A DNA stretch of 64,000 nucleotides, from contig NZ_JBHSEZ010000005.1 in the NCBI RefSeq assembly GCF_042653765.1, positions 47,486 through 111,485 on the forward strand, given 5' to 3'. Source of the DNA: Castellaniella denitrificans (GTDB lineage: Bacteria > Pseudomonadota > Gammaproteobacteria > Burkholderiales > Burkholderiaceae_B). A program made the position numbers and the translations under genes. Shown here piece by piece: positions 38,801-47,453 of the stretch. The notes under the pieces were generated by a model that saw only the letters and a program-made list of their open reading frames with translations, did no database searches and was not told the DNA's origin. How positions within the stretch are numbered: the first letter of the stretch is position 1; every line of letters starts with the position of its first letter.

Positions 38801-38825
38801 TTTAGCTTGAACTCCGATCGGTTGC

Positions 38826-38854
38826 TTGCATTATTTTCGCAGACTTGCTATAGT
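38826..38854 (+). promoter_or_regulatory. Sigma-70 promoter of the initiator tRNA gene
   Basis: TTGCAT, 17 bases, TATAGT, ending 13 bases before the tRNA 5' end. Confidence 0.7.
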
Positions 38855-38867
38855 CTTGTTTTCCAGA

Positions 38868-38944
38868 CGCGGGGTGGAGCAGTCTGGCAGCTCGTCGGGC
38901 TCATAACCCGAAGGTCACAGGTTCAAATCCTGTCCCCGCAACCA
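38868..38944 (+). tRNA. tRNA-fMet(CAT), initiator
   Basis: A 77-base cloverleaf. The anticodon loop CTCATAA follows a stem with three G-C pairs (GGG/CCC), the initiator signature. The first base C faces A at position 72, a mismatch seen in bacterial initiator tRNAs. The T-arm is CACAGGTTCAAATCCTGT and the 3' CCA is encoded. It has its own promoter and terminator. Confidence 0.96.
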
Positions 38945-38955
38945 CAATTCGAATC

Positions 38956-38988
38956 AAGCCCGGATACCGCAAGGTTCCGGGCTTTTTT
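38956..38988 (+). terminator. Rho-independent terminator of the tRNA gene
   Basis: AAGCCCGGA pairs with TCCGGGCTT and is followed by T6, starting 12 bases after the CCA end. Confidence 0.85.
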
Positions 38989-39066
38989 CATTCCGGCCGC
39001 CCGCATGCCAGGCGGCCAGGACGCGCCAGCCGGCGCACCGGCGCACCGGCGCGCCTGGCGGGCACG

Positions 39067-42000
39067 CTAGGCTCCGATCCCCGGCGCGTCCGGATGCGTC
39101 CGCACCGCCCGTTCCCGCACCAGCGCCTCGAATTCGGCCGCCGGCAGCGGGCGGCTCAGCAGGTAGCCCTGCCAGGCATGGCAATGATGCCGCTCCAGGA
39201 AGGCGCGCTGGGCCTCGGTTTCCACCCCCTCGGCGATGACGCGCAGGCCCAGGCTGATCCCCAGGGCGACGATGGTGCGCGCGATCGCCGCGTCGTTGGG
39301 ATCGGTCAGCACGTCGCGCACGAAGCTCTGGTCGATCTTCAACTGGTCGAGCGGCAGCCGCTTCAGGTAGGCCAGCGACGAATAGCCGGTGCCGAAATCG
39401 TCCAGCGAGAACCCCACGCCATAGCCCTTGAGCTGCACCATCTTGCGGATCGTGTCCTCGATGTCCTGCAACAGCAGTCCTTCGGTCAGCTCGAGCTCGA
39501 GCCGGCTGGCGTCCGCGCCGGTGCCGGCCAGGGCCGCCAGGGCCTGATCGACGAAACCGGATTGGTGGAACTGGCGCGGGCTGACGTTGACGGCCAGGCT
39601 CAGGTGCGCGAACACGGGGTCCTGCGCCCAGCGGGCCAGTTGCTCGCAGGCGGCCCGCAGCACCCACTCGCCCAGCGGCAGGATCAGGCCGGTTTCCTCG
39701 GCCAGGGGGATGAAGGCGGCCGGCGAGACGAAGCCATCCTGGGGATGATGCCAGCGCAGCAGCGCCTCGCAGCCGATGATGCGGTCCCGGTCCACCTGGG
39801 GCTGGTAGAACAGCTCGAACTGGCCCTGCTCCAGGCCGATGCGCATGTCCAGCTCCAGCGCGGCCCGCCGATGCACCGCGGCCTGCATGAACGGATCGTA
39901 GAAGCGCAGGGTGTTGCGGCCCGCCGCCTTGGCCTGGTACATGGCTAGGTCGGCCCGCTTGAGATGCTCGTCCACTCCCTGCTCCAGGCCGTGGAACACC
40001 GCCGCCCCCATGCTGACCGTCGCGTGATAGTGCTCCGCGCCCAGCAGGTAGGGCGCGCTCAGCAGCGCCAGGATGCGCTGGCCGATTTCCTCCGCCCGCG
40101 CGGCGGCTTCTTCGGGAGAGGCGCCCAGGTCCTCGAGGACGACCACGAATTCGTCGTCCCCGTGCCGGGCCACGGTCTGCGAGTCGGGCAGGCAGGTCCG
40201 CAGGCGTTCGGCCACCTGGCGCAGCACCAGGTCTCCGCTGTCGTGGCCCCGGGTCTCGTTCAGGGTCTTGAAATGGTCCAGGTCCAGCATCAGCAGCGCG
40301 CCCCAGCGCTGATGGCGCGCGGCCGAGGCCAGGGTCTGCTGCAGCCGGTCCAGCAGCAGGCGGCGGTTGGGCAGGCCGGTCAGGGAATCGTAAAAGGCCA
40401 GGTAGTTGATCTCCTCCTCGGCCGCCTTGCGCTGGGTGTGGTCTTCCAGGGTCAGCAGATAGTCGTCGCCCAGCAGGACCCCGGCGACCTCGATCGTCCG
40501 GTGGCTGCCGTCGCTGCACAGGATCTGGTATTCGCCCGCCGCGATGACGCCTTCGCCCGACCGGCGGGCCGCGTCGCACAGGCGCGCCCAGCGCAGGCGC
40601 GCCCGATCGCGAATGTCCGGATCGGGACAGATGCGCGCCCACCAGGCCTGCACGTCCGGGACCTCCTGCTCGGTGTAGCCGAAGATCTGCACGAACTGCC
40701 GGTTGCGGAACGTGATGCGCTCATCGTGCCGCACCAGGCACACCCCCACCGGCAGGTGATCGAGGATGCTGCGCAGGCGCCGCTCCCGCTCCCGCAGCGC
40801 ATCCTGCATGCGGCGCCGTTCGTCGATGTCCTGGATGACGGCGACGTGGTAGTCGGGCGCCTCGCCCGGCTGCCAGATGGGCGACACGGTCAGGTCCACC
40901 CAGATCGGCTCGCCGGTCTTGCGCAGGACGCGCTTTTCGAGCCGGAATTCGCGGATTTCCCCCGCCTGGACGCGCCGCATCTGCTCCAGGTCCAGCGCCA
41001 GATCGTCCGGATGGGTCAACTGCCGGAAATCGAGCTGCAGCAGTTCGTCGCGCGCATAGCCCAGGATGTCGCAGTATTTCTGATTGACGCGAACCAGGCG
41101 GCCGGTCTTCACGTCGGTCACGGAAACGCCGACCGCCGCCTGGTTGAAGACGGCGCGGAAGCGTTCCTCGCTGCGCCGCAGGGCCTCGTGGGTGGAAGCG
41201 ACTTCGGTGAAAGCCCGCGTGCGCTGGCGCGCCAGCAGGCCGGCCAGCGCCGTCAGCAGCAGGGTCAGGGCCACGCCCGCGCCGCCGATCCACCAGGGCA
41301 TCATCCGCTCGGTGGGGGACAGCAGGGGATGGCTGGGCGTGAAACCCAGACGCCAGACCCGGCCCATCACGTCCAGCAGGCGGGTTTCCTCGAGCGATGC
41401 CCGGGGCGCGGGGTCGTCCGGCGACAGCGCCGAAACGCCCAGCATGGCCGGCACCCCCGGGACGCCGCTGGCGCCGACGTCCTGCAGCCGCACCGACAGG
41501 CCGCGCAGGAATCCGGACGCGCGGATGGCGTCCAGCATTCCGCTGACCCGCACCACGGCGGCGACCGCACCGATGAAGCGATCGCCCTCGCCGTGATGGA
41601 ACACGGGGAAACGCAGGACGAAGGCCGTGTTGTCCTCTTTTTCCTGCAACAGGGCGAAAGGCGCCGACACCATCGGACGGCCCGTCGCCCGCCCCATCAG
41701 CAGGGAGGCCAGGTTCGCGGGCTGGGAGGCGATGTCCAGCCCCCAGACGCCCGCGTTGCCTTCCCGGGGCCAGAGATATTCGACGACGTAATGGTCGGGC
41801 CGGTCGATGCGCGGGTGGACGACCGGCGCCGCGGGATCCGCCCCGGGGAAGCGGGCGCGCAGCCGCGATTCATAGGCGGGCAGTTCGGCGGCGGGCACCC
41901 AGCGCACGAAGGACAGGTTCACCAGTTCGGGATAGTTCCTGCGCACGTCGTGCTGCGCCACCACGCGCTCGAACATCCTGTCGTCCAGGTCGGGATTCAC

Positions 42001-42228
42001 CATGAACAGGTCCCGCAGACCGGATACGACCTCGGCATAGGCCACGATGCGCTGGGCGATCGCGTCGCTGGAGGAACGGACTTCCTCGGAAAACCGGAGC
42101 TGGGCGATCGATTCCCCCGTCTCCCGCTGCTGCAGCGCCAGCGCGCCGGTGAGGCCGAGCCCGGACACGGCCACCAGCAAACAGGGGAACCAGAGGTTGA
42201 ATGTTCGTCTTGCGGAAAATGCCGCCAT
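39067..42228 (-). CDS. Membrane CHASE-PAS-PAS-GGDEF-EAL protein, probable c-di-GMP phosphodiesterase
   Basis: A 1053-residue sensor. A membrane segment lies near 12-31, a periplasmic CHASE domain at about 75-285, and a second membrane segment near 318-338. Two PAS domains follow (about 350-600), then GGDEF (about 620-780) and EAL (about 790-1045). The GGDEF signature reads HGDDEF, with Asp for the second Gly, so cyclase activity is doubtful. The EAL domain keeps CEALLRW, NVSPRQF, ELTEGLL, DDFGTGYSSL, KIDQSF and AEGVET, the residues needed for c-di-GMP hydrolysis. Its ligand is unknown. The gene stands alone, with the ftrD gene upstream on the same strand. Confidence 0.9.
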   Translation of the reverse strand: MAAFSARRTFNLWFPCLLVAVSGLGLTGALALQQRETGESIAQLRFSEEVRSSSDAIAQRIVAYAEVVSGLRDLFMVNPDLDDRMFERVVAQHDVRRNYPELVNLSFVRWVPAAELPAYESRLRARFPGADPAAPVVHPRIDRPDHYVVEYLWPREGNAGVWGLDIASQPANLASLLMGRATGRPMVSAPFALLQEKEDNTAFVLRFPVFHHGEGDRFIGAVAAVVRVSGMLDAIRASGFLRGLSVRLQDVGASGVPGVPAMLGVSALSPDDPAPRASLEETRLLDVMGRVWRLGFTPSHPLLSPTERMMPWWIGGAGVALTLLLTALAGLLARQRTRAFTEVASTHEALRRSEERFRAVFNQAAVGVSVTDVKTGRLVRVNQKYCDILGYARDELLQLDFRQLTHPDDLALDLEQMRRVQAGEIREFRLEKRVLRKTGEPIWVDLTVSPIWQPGEAPDYHVAVIQDIDERRRMQDALRERERRLRSILDHLPVGVCLVRHDERITFRNRQFVQIFGYTEQEVPDVQAWWARICPDPDIRDRARLRWARLCDAARRSGEGVIAAGEYQILCSDGSHRTIEVAGVLLGDDYLLTLEDHTQRKAAEEEINYLAFYDSLTGLPNRRLLLDRLQQTLASAARHQRWGALLMLDLDHFKTLNETRGHDSGDLVLRQVAERLRTCLPDSQTVARHGDDEFVVVLEDLGASPEEAAARAEEIGQRILALLSAPYLLGAEHYHATVSMGAAVFHGLEQGVDEHLKRADLAMYQAKAAGRNTLRFYDPFMQAAVHRRAALELDMRIGLEQGQFELFYQPQVDRDRIIGCEALLRWHHPQDGFVSPAAFIPLAEETGLILPLGEWVLRAACEQLARWAQDPVFAHLSLAVNVSPRQFHQSGFVDQALAALAGTGADASRLELELTEGLLLQDIEDTIRKMVQLKGYGVGFSLDDFGTGYSSLAYLKRLPLDQLKIDQSFVRDVLTDPNDAAIARTIVALGISLGLRVIAEGVETEAQRAFLERHHCHAWQGYLLSRPLPAAEFEALVRERAVRTHPDAPGIGA

Positions 42229-42398
42229 GAGACTCCTCGATCGAAAGGGCAGGCAAAGACGCAGGGGAATTCATGCGCGCCCCGCCGGGCGGCGGCGCTC
42301 CCGGGGTAAGAATAGCGGTTTTTCCCCGGCTGTCGTGAAATGTTTCAAACAACGGCGCACACGGCCCTGAAGCACACGTCCGGGCAAAGGGGCGGGAT

Positions 42399-43817
42399 TC
42401 ACCAGCGCACGAAGAACAGCACCCAGGCCCAGCAGAACGGCAGCAGTCCGGCCGCCACCAGGACCACGGCCCCCAGTCTGCGCAGCGGCTCCGGCGTGCG
42501 CAGGCCCGCCAGCCGCCATTCGAAGCGCAGGCTCCAGGCGAGCGCCAGCGCCAGCAGGGTGAAGCGCACGGCATTGGCCCAGCCGGTGGGCACGCCCTCG
42601 TGCTGCAGCAAGGTCAGCGTCGTGGCCGACAGCCCCAGGAACACCCCCACGCCCGCCGCCGGGATTAGGCCCTGGGCAAGCTTGTGCACGCCCGCCAGGC
42701 GACTGCGCAGCAGCCGGCCGTCCGCGTCCCGCACCCCCGGGGTTTCCGCCGCCGGCAGCAGGCGATCCGCCAGCCACAGGCCGCAGAACACGGCGCCGCC
42801 CACGACGACGGCCGCGCCGCCGATGAAGAACAGGATGACGGCGCCGTCCAGCCAGCTGAAGCTGTCGTTGACGTCCGGGTAGTGGGTCAGGATGAACCAG
42901 GGCGCGTTGTCGGCCAGGGGCCAGTAGATGTCCCTCGCCACCAGCCAGGTCGCGGCGGACTGCTTGATGGACACGAACCAGGGGCTGGCGCTCCACAGGA
43001 AGGCGCCCACGGCCAGACCCATCAGACCGAAGACGATCAGCGCCGTCTGCCAGCCCCCGCCTTCGGCCACGTGGACGATCTCGGCCTCCGGCGAGCGGGG
43101 CGTCAGGGTGATGGCGCCCCGGTAGTCGCTGCAGCGCCCGCACATGTGGCATTCGGCCGCCCCCTGCATGTTGCGCAGGGGCAGCAGGGGCGCGCAGTTG
43201 ATGGATTCGGTCCGCCGCACGGGCGCGCGCCAGGCGGCGGCGTCCACCCGGTAGTGCCAGGGCGCGAGCTTGGCCAGGAGGTTGAACACGCCATTGACCG
43301 GGCACAGGTACTTGCACCACACGCGCTTGTCGCGCCCGTAGAGCCAGCCGACGATCATGGCGGCCACGGTGGAGCCGCCCAGCACGGCGGCGACCGCCCA
43401 GGGATACTGGTAGACGCTGACCAGCTGTCCGTAGATCGTGGTCAGACTGAAGGCCACGAAGGGCCAGCCGCCCCAGCGCATCCAGCGCGGGATGGCCCGG
43501 CCGCGCCCATGCCGGCTGGCCCACTCGGTCAGGGCGCCCTCGGGACAGAACAGGCCGCACCAGGCGCGCCCGAACAGGGGGATGGACACCAGCACGAACG
43601 GCCACCAGATGCCCCAGAAGGCGAACTGTGCCAGGATGGTGAGATTGTTGAAGACGGAGGCGGTGCGGTCCGGCAGCGGCATGGCCGCCGGAATCGCCAG
43701 CAGGGCGACGTAGACGGCGACGATGGTCCATTGCACCCGCCGGATCGCGCGCTGGTGATCGCGCAGGAAATCCCCCGCGCGAGCGACACTGGAACGGAAC
43801 GAATGCGACGAAATCAT
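42399..43817 (-). CDS. ftrD: Membrane 4Fe-4S ferredoxin-like protein of the ferrous iron uptake system (FtrD type)
   Basis: A 472-residue polytopic protein with cysteine clusters CGLFCPEG, CKYLCPVNG and CHMCGRC, fitting two or more [4Fe-4S] centres, plus a C-terminal membrane part. This is the NapH/CcoG-like architecture found as FtrD in FtrABCD systems, where it probably passes electrons during iron oxidation/transport. Start at the ATG at 43817; an open frame runs 22 codons further without a site. It is separated from ftrC by an oppositely oriented oxidoreductase, so it needs its own promoter. Confidence 0.8.
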   Translation of the reverse strand: MISSHSFRSSVARAGDFLRDHQRAIRRVQWTIVAVYVALLAIPAAMPLPDRTASVFNNLTILAQFAFWGIWWPFVLVSIPLFGRAWCGLFCPEGALTEWASRHGRGRAIPRWMRWGGWPFVAFSLTTIYGQLVSVYQYPWAVAAVLGGSTVAAMIVGWLYGRDKRVWCKYLCPVNGVFNLLAKLAPWHYRVDAAAWRAPVRRTESINCAPLLPLRNMQGAAECHMCGRCSDYRGAITLTPRSPEAEIVHVAEGGGWQTALIVFGLMGLAVGAFLWSASPWFVSIKQSAATWLVARDIYWPLADNAPWFILTHYPDVNDSFSWLDGAVILFFIGGAAVVVGGAVFCGLWLADRLLPAAETPGVRDADGRLLRSRLAGVHKLAQGLIPAAGVGVFLGLSATTLTLLQHEGVPTGWANAVRFTLLALALAWSLRFEWRLAGLRTPEPLRRLGAVVLVAAGLLPFCWAWVLFFVRW

Positions 43818-43897
43818 GCGGCTATGCCATTTCACGTCATGTGGCCAAGGCGGTATTCTCCCCGCATCCCCTCTTCCAAGCAAACAGGAGTTGCCTC

Positions 43898-44917
43898 ATG
43901 AAAGCCATCGGATACCGACAGGCCGGCCCCCTCGACCGCGACGACGCGCTGGTCGACATCGAACTCGATCGCCCGGCGCCGCGGGGCCGCGACCTGCTGG
44001 TCGAGATCGCGGCGGTGTCCGTCAACCCCGTCGACACCAAGATCCGCAGGAACGTGTCCCCCGGATCCGGCGAGTGGAAGGTCCTGGGCTGGGACGCCGT
44101 CGGACGGGTCGCGGCCGTCGGCCCCGAGGCCACGCGCTTCCAGCCCGGCGACGCGGTGTTCTACGCCGGGGCGCTGAACCGGCAGGGCGCCAACAGCGAA
44201 TTCCACCTGGTCGACGAGCGCATCGTCGGCCGCAAGCCCGGCACGCTCGGCGACGCCGAGGCGGCCGCCCTGCCCCTGACGGCCATCACCGCCTGGGAAA
44301 TGCTGTTCGACCGGCTCGACGTGCGGCGCGCCGTGCCCGGCGCGGCGAACGCCATCCTGATCGTCGGCGGCGCGGGCGGAGTCGGCTCGATCGCCATCCA
44401 GCTCGCCAAGGCGCTCACGGACCTGACCGTCGTCGCCACCGCGTCCCGTCCGGAGACCCGCGCCTGGGTCGAGGCGCTGGGCGCCGACCACGTCGTGGAT
44501 CACCGCGAACCCCTGGCCGCACAGGTGGCGGCCCTGGGCATCGGCCAGCCCGCCTTCGTCTTCTCGACCACCGCGACCGACCGGCACGCCGCGCAGATCG
44601 CGGAACTGATCGCGCCGCAAGGCCGCCTGGGCCTGATCGACGACCCCGAGAGCATCGACGTCAAGCTGTTCAAGCGCAAGTCGGTGTCCATCCACTGGGA
44701 ATTCATGTACACCCGCTCGATGTTCGAGACCGTGGACATCGAGGAACAGGGCCGCCTGCTGGACGAGGTCGCCCGGCTGGTGGACGCGGGCCGGCTGCGC
44801 ACCACGCTGACCGAGATCCTGCGCCCGATCGACGCAGCCAATCTGCGCAAGGCGCATGCCCTGCTGGAAAGCGGCCGCGCCCGGGGCAAGATCGTGCTGG
44901 AAGGCTTCGGGGACTGA
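43898..44917 (+). CDS. Zinc-type alcohol dehydrogenase-like / quinone oxidoreductase (MDR superfamily)
   Basis: A 339-residue medium-chain reductase. It opens MKAIGYRQAGPL; the nucleotide-binding loop is GGAGGVGSIAIQLAKAL; no catalytic-zinc cysteines are seen, so it is likely an NADPH-dependent quinone or enone reductase. CAGGAG precedes the ATG. It lies on the plus strand between ftrC and ftrD, diverging from ftrD (80-base gap) and converging with ftrC. Confidence 0.85.
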   Translation: MKAIGYRQAGPLDRDDALVDIELDRPAPRGRDLLVEIAAVSVNPVDTKIRRNVSPGSGEWKVLGWDAVGRVAAVGPEATRFQPGDAVFYAGALNRQGANSEFHLVDERIVGRKPGTLGDAEAAALPLTAITAWEMLFDRLDVRRAVPGAANAILIVGGAGGVGSIAIQLAKALTDLTVVATASRPETRAWVEALGADHVVDHREPLAAQVAALGIGQPAFVFSTTATDRHAAQIAELIAPQGRLGLIDDPESIDVKLFKRKSVSIHWEFMYTRSMFETVDIEEQGRLLDEVARLVDAGRLRTTLTEILRPIDAANLRKAHALLESGRARGKIVLEGFGD

Positions 44918-44924
44918 AGCGGCG

Positions 44925-44964
44925 GCGCGGGGTGCGGGCGGCCCCCGGCCGCCGCGCCCCGCGC
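44925..44964. terminator. GC-rich hairpin between convergent oxidoreductase and ftrC genes
   Basis: GCGCGGGG and CCCCGCGC form the outer stem, with a GGGCGGC/GCCGCC inner stem. There is no T-run; a role in ending both transcripts is inferred from position. Confidence 0.4.
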
Positions 44965-44985
44965 ATGCCGCGCATCGGCCACAGG

Positions 44986-45846
44986 CTAGGCCACCACGCC
45001 CGCCTTGGCCCGGCCGGACGGCGCCGGCGCGGCGGCGCGCGAGGCGCGGCGCAGCAGCCACGCCACGGCGCACCAGTACGCCAGCCAGATCAGCAGTTGC
45101 GACAGCGCGGGGTAGGCGCGATAGCCGGCGAAATCGGCCAGGATCTTGCCCAGCCCGCCTTCGGTGTCCAGCAGCCAGGACGTGTCCCACACCGGGTCCA
45201 TCAGGGCCGGCAGCACGTCCAGGGAAATCAGCCGGTCCGTGGCCGACACCAGCAGCGCGCCGGCCAGCAGCAGCAAGAGGATCTCCGTCAGCTTGAAGAA
45301 GCGCCGCCAGGTGATGATCCGCCCGCCCAACTGCAGCAGCCAGAAGGTCAGCAGCGCCGCCGCGAATCCCCCCAGGCCGGCCAGGACCATGGCGCCGACG
45401 CCGCCCGATTCCTGCGAGGACAGGACGGTGCCGTACAGGAAGACCACGGTTTCGCTGCCTTCGCGCGCGACGGCGATCATGACCAGCGCGAGCAGGCCCC
45501 ACCAATGATCGCCGCCGATCTGCTCGGACGCGCCCGATTCCAGTTCGCGCTTCAGGCCGCGCCCATGGGCGCGCATCCAGACGACCATCTGGACCACCAG
45601 CCCGCAGGCCGCCAGCGCCATCAGGGCCTGGAACCATTCCTGCCCCTCGTCGGACAGCCAGGAGGAAATCCCCAGCAGCACCAGCGCCAGCGCGCCGGCC
45701 AGCAGCAGCCCGGCGCCCACGCCGCCCCACAGCCAGGGCAGCCCGCGCCGGCCTTCCGGCGAGGCGCGCAGCCAGGAATACAGGATGCCGACGACCAGCA
45801 GGGCCTCGACACTTTCACGCCAGACGATGAAGGCGACTTGTTCCAT
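44986..45846 (-). CDS. ftrC: FTR1-family iron permease (FtrC type)
   Basis: A 286-residue inner-membrane protein with about seven helices. Both iron-binding REXXE motifs are intact: WRESVEALLVV near residue 9 and VAREGSETVVFL near 125. The family transports iron after oxidation. It follows ftrA and ftrB on the same strand (25 bases from ftrB). Confidence 0.9.
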   Translation of the reverse strand: MEQVAFIVWRESVEALLVVGILYSWLRASPEGRRGLPWLWGGVGAGLLLAGALALVLLGISSWLSDEGQEWFQALMALAACGLVVQMVVWMRAHGRGLKRELESGASEQIGGDHWWGLLALVMIAVAREGSETVVFLYGTVLSSQESGGVGAMVLAGLGGFAAALLTFWLLQLGGRIITWRRFFKLTEILLLLLAGALLVSATDRLISLDVLPALMDPVWDTSWLLDTEGGLGKILADFAGYRAYPALSQLLIWLAYWCAVAWLLRRASRAAAPAPSGRAKAGVVA

Positions 45847-45871
45847 GATGATCAGGACCCGCTCGTACGCA

Positions 45872-46219
45872 TCAGGGCTTGGGCAGCACCACCAGGGTGC
45901 CCTTCACCTGGGGATGGAAGTCGTCGAAGAAGGGATACTCGCCCGGCCGCGACAGGGACAGCACCACGAACGAGGTCACCCCCGGCCCCAGCACCTTTTC
46001 CTTGCGCAGCGGCAGGCTTTCGAATTCGACGGCCTCGCTGCTTTCGTTGACCAGGACGATCTTGAAGCGACCCGCCGGCACTTCCAGGCGGGCCGGTTCG
46101 AAGGTGCCGTCGGCCTTGAAGGTCAGCGTGTAGACCGGCATGTCGGCGGCACGGGCCGCCGGCACCGGCGCAAGCCAGCCCGCCCACGCCAGGGCCGCCA
46201 GCGCGATCCAGACGCGCAT
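45872..46219 (-). CDS. ftrB: Periplasmic cupredoxin-like protein (FtrB type)
   Basis: A 115-residue protein with a signal peptide (MRVWIALAALAWAGWLAPVP, cleavage near ARAAD). The rest is a small beta-sandwich (TLTFKADGTFEPARLEVPAG, FHPQVKGTLVVLP) like cupredoxin_1 domains. In FtrABCD systems the partner is thought to help oxidise Fe(II) in the periplasm. Classical type-1 copper ligands are not obvious. It begins one base after ftrA ends. Confidence 0.8.
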   Translation of the reverse strand: MRVWIALAALAWAGWLAPVPAARAADMPVYTLTFKADGTFEPARLEVPAGRFKIVLVNESSEAVEFESLPLRKEKVLGPGVTSFVVLSLSRPGEYPFFDDFHPQVKGTLVVLPKP

Positions 46220-46220
46220 G

Positions 46221-46757
46221 TCAGTAGCCGCCCTTCTTGCCGGTGCCGGCATAGACGAACTCGTACTTGACCTCGAAGGTCTTGAACCACGGCGCGACGC
46301 CGGTTTCCTTGTCGACGTGGCGGCCGAAGTGGTTGTTGTGCGCGGTCTCGGGCGAGCCAATGACGAAGGTCAGGTTGTATTTGCCCGGGCCTTCGAGCTT
46401 GACGTTGTCGCCGTAATGCGGACCGTCGTTGGCCACCATAGGCATCAGGTCGCCCTTCAGGACCTTGTCGCTGCCCTGCTTCTGCAGCACGTACTGGATG
46501 TTCAGGTACGGCGCCCAGGCGCCTTCGGGCAGGCCGTTCTTGTTGTCCGCCGTGGCGTGGATGTCGGCTTCCAGGTGGATGTCGGAGTCCTTCGCGGCGC
46601 GCATCATGCCTTCCGGTTCCATTTCCACCGGCTGCAGATAGACCGCCGCCACTTCCAGCCCGTTGAGCTCGCTGGGCTCGCCGATGGGATATTCGGCCGC
46701 CAGGGCGGAAGAAGCCAGGCCGATGCCGGCCAGCGCGACGAACAGTTTTTTCACCAT
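46221..46757 (-). CDS. ftrA: Periplasmic P19-type iron-binding protein (FtrA type)
   Basis: A 178-residue protein with a 20-residue signal peptide (MVKKLFVALAGIGLASSALA). The mature part contains MEPEGMM, DIHLEADIHA and HYGDNVKLEGPGKY, which match P19/Tp34 iron/copper-binding proteins. It should capture ferrous iron for FtrC. First gene of the ftrABC unit, behind a likely Fur-controlled promoter. Confidence 0.87.
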   Translation of the reverse strand: MVKKLFVALAGIGLASSALAAEYPIGEPSELNGLEVAAVYLQPVEMEPEGMMRAAKDSDIHLEADIHATADNKNGLPEGAWAPYLNIQYVLQKQGSDKVLKGDLMPMVANDGPHYGDNVKLEGPGKYNLTFVIGSPETAHNNHFGRHVDKETGVAPWFKTFEVKYEFVYAGTGKKGGY

Positions 46758-46782
46758 GAACGATCTCCGTGCTAATAAGAGG

Positions 46783-46801
46783 AATGATTCTCGTTACTAT
46801 A
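46783..46801 (-). promoter_or_regulatory. ftrA promoter -10 with Fur-box-like sequence
   Basis: On the minus strand a -10 TATAGT (46796-46801) runs directly into AACGAGAATCATT (46783-46795), one base from the common Fur core AATGAGAATCATT. Iron-loaded Fur bound here would block transcription. The -35 is weak. Confidence 0.55.
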
Positions 46802-46852
46802 ACATCAGGAGACCGCCACGGAATGAAGCTGGATCAAGAAAATACGACGCGA

Positions 46853-46873
46853 GGCCGGACGTTTCGCCCGGCC
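46853..46873 (-). terminator. Possible terminator after phaR
   Basis: GGCCGG pairs with CCGGCC across a nine-base loop, 5 bases after the phaR stop on the minus strand; a T-rich stretch comes some ten bases later, so termination may be partial. Confidence 0.4.
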
Positions 46874-46878
46874 CGCGG

Positions 46879-47451
46879 TCACTTCTTCTTTTTCCCGCTT
46901 TCGGGCGGCTGCCCGGGAAAGGGAAAGGCCGAGAACATGGTGCGCGTCTGGTCCTGCATCTGGTCCTGCATCTGGACGAACAGGCTGCGGCTTTGCTCGA
47001 TGTAGTTGTTCATCATGTTCTGCAGGGCCGGCGTCTGCATGCTCATCAGCTGGGCCCAGGCCTCCGGGCCGAAATGCTGCTGGTACAGCCCCTGGGACTG
47101 CTCGGCCATGCGATCCTGGATGTCCATCAGCACCTGGATGTTCTTTTCCAGGAACGTGCCCATCACGCCCTGCATGGCGTGGCCGTAGAAGCGGATGATC
47201 TGCGCCAGCGCCTCGGCCGAGAACATGGGCACGCCGCCGGATTCCTCTTCGAGGATGATCTGGAGCAGGATGCTGCGGGTCAGGTCGTCGCCGGTCTTGG
47301 CGTCGACGACCTTGAACACCGCGTTGTCCAGGACGAGCTGCTTGATGTCGGCCAGCGTGATGTAGGCGCTGGACTGGGTATCGTAGAGGCGGCGGTTGGG
47401 GTACTTCTTGATGAGCCGTTCCGCCTGGGGTGAAGTGGTATGCCTCGCCAT
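46879..47451 (-). CDS. phaR: Polyhydroxyalkanoate synthesis repressor PhaR
   Basis: A 190-residue regulator. The N-terminal DNA/PHB-binding domain has KKYPNRRLYDTQSSAYITLADI, diagnostic of PhaR, followed by PHB_acc repeats and a Gln/Met-rich, Lys-ended tail. It represses phasin and pha genes until polymer binds it. It follows phaB by two bases. Confidence 0.94.
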   Translation of the reverse strand: MARHTTSPQAERLIKKYPNRRLYDTQSSAYITLADIKQLVLDNAVFKVVDAKTGDDLTRSILLQIILEEESGGVPMFSAEALAQIIRFYGHAMQGVMGTFLEKNIQVLMDIQDRMAEQSQGLYQQHFGPEAWAQLMSMQTPALQNMMNNYIEQSRSLFVQMQDQMQDQTRTMFSAFPFPGQPPESGKKKK

Positions 47452-47453
47452 GA

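Noticed and set aside
38868..39066. The initiator tRNA gene as a phage or island attachment site
   Set aside because: No integrase or repeated tRNA 3' end is present downstream; the terminator and the next gene follow directly.
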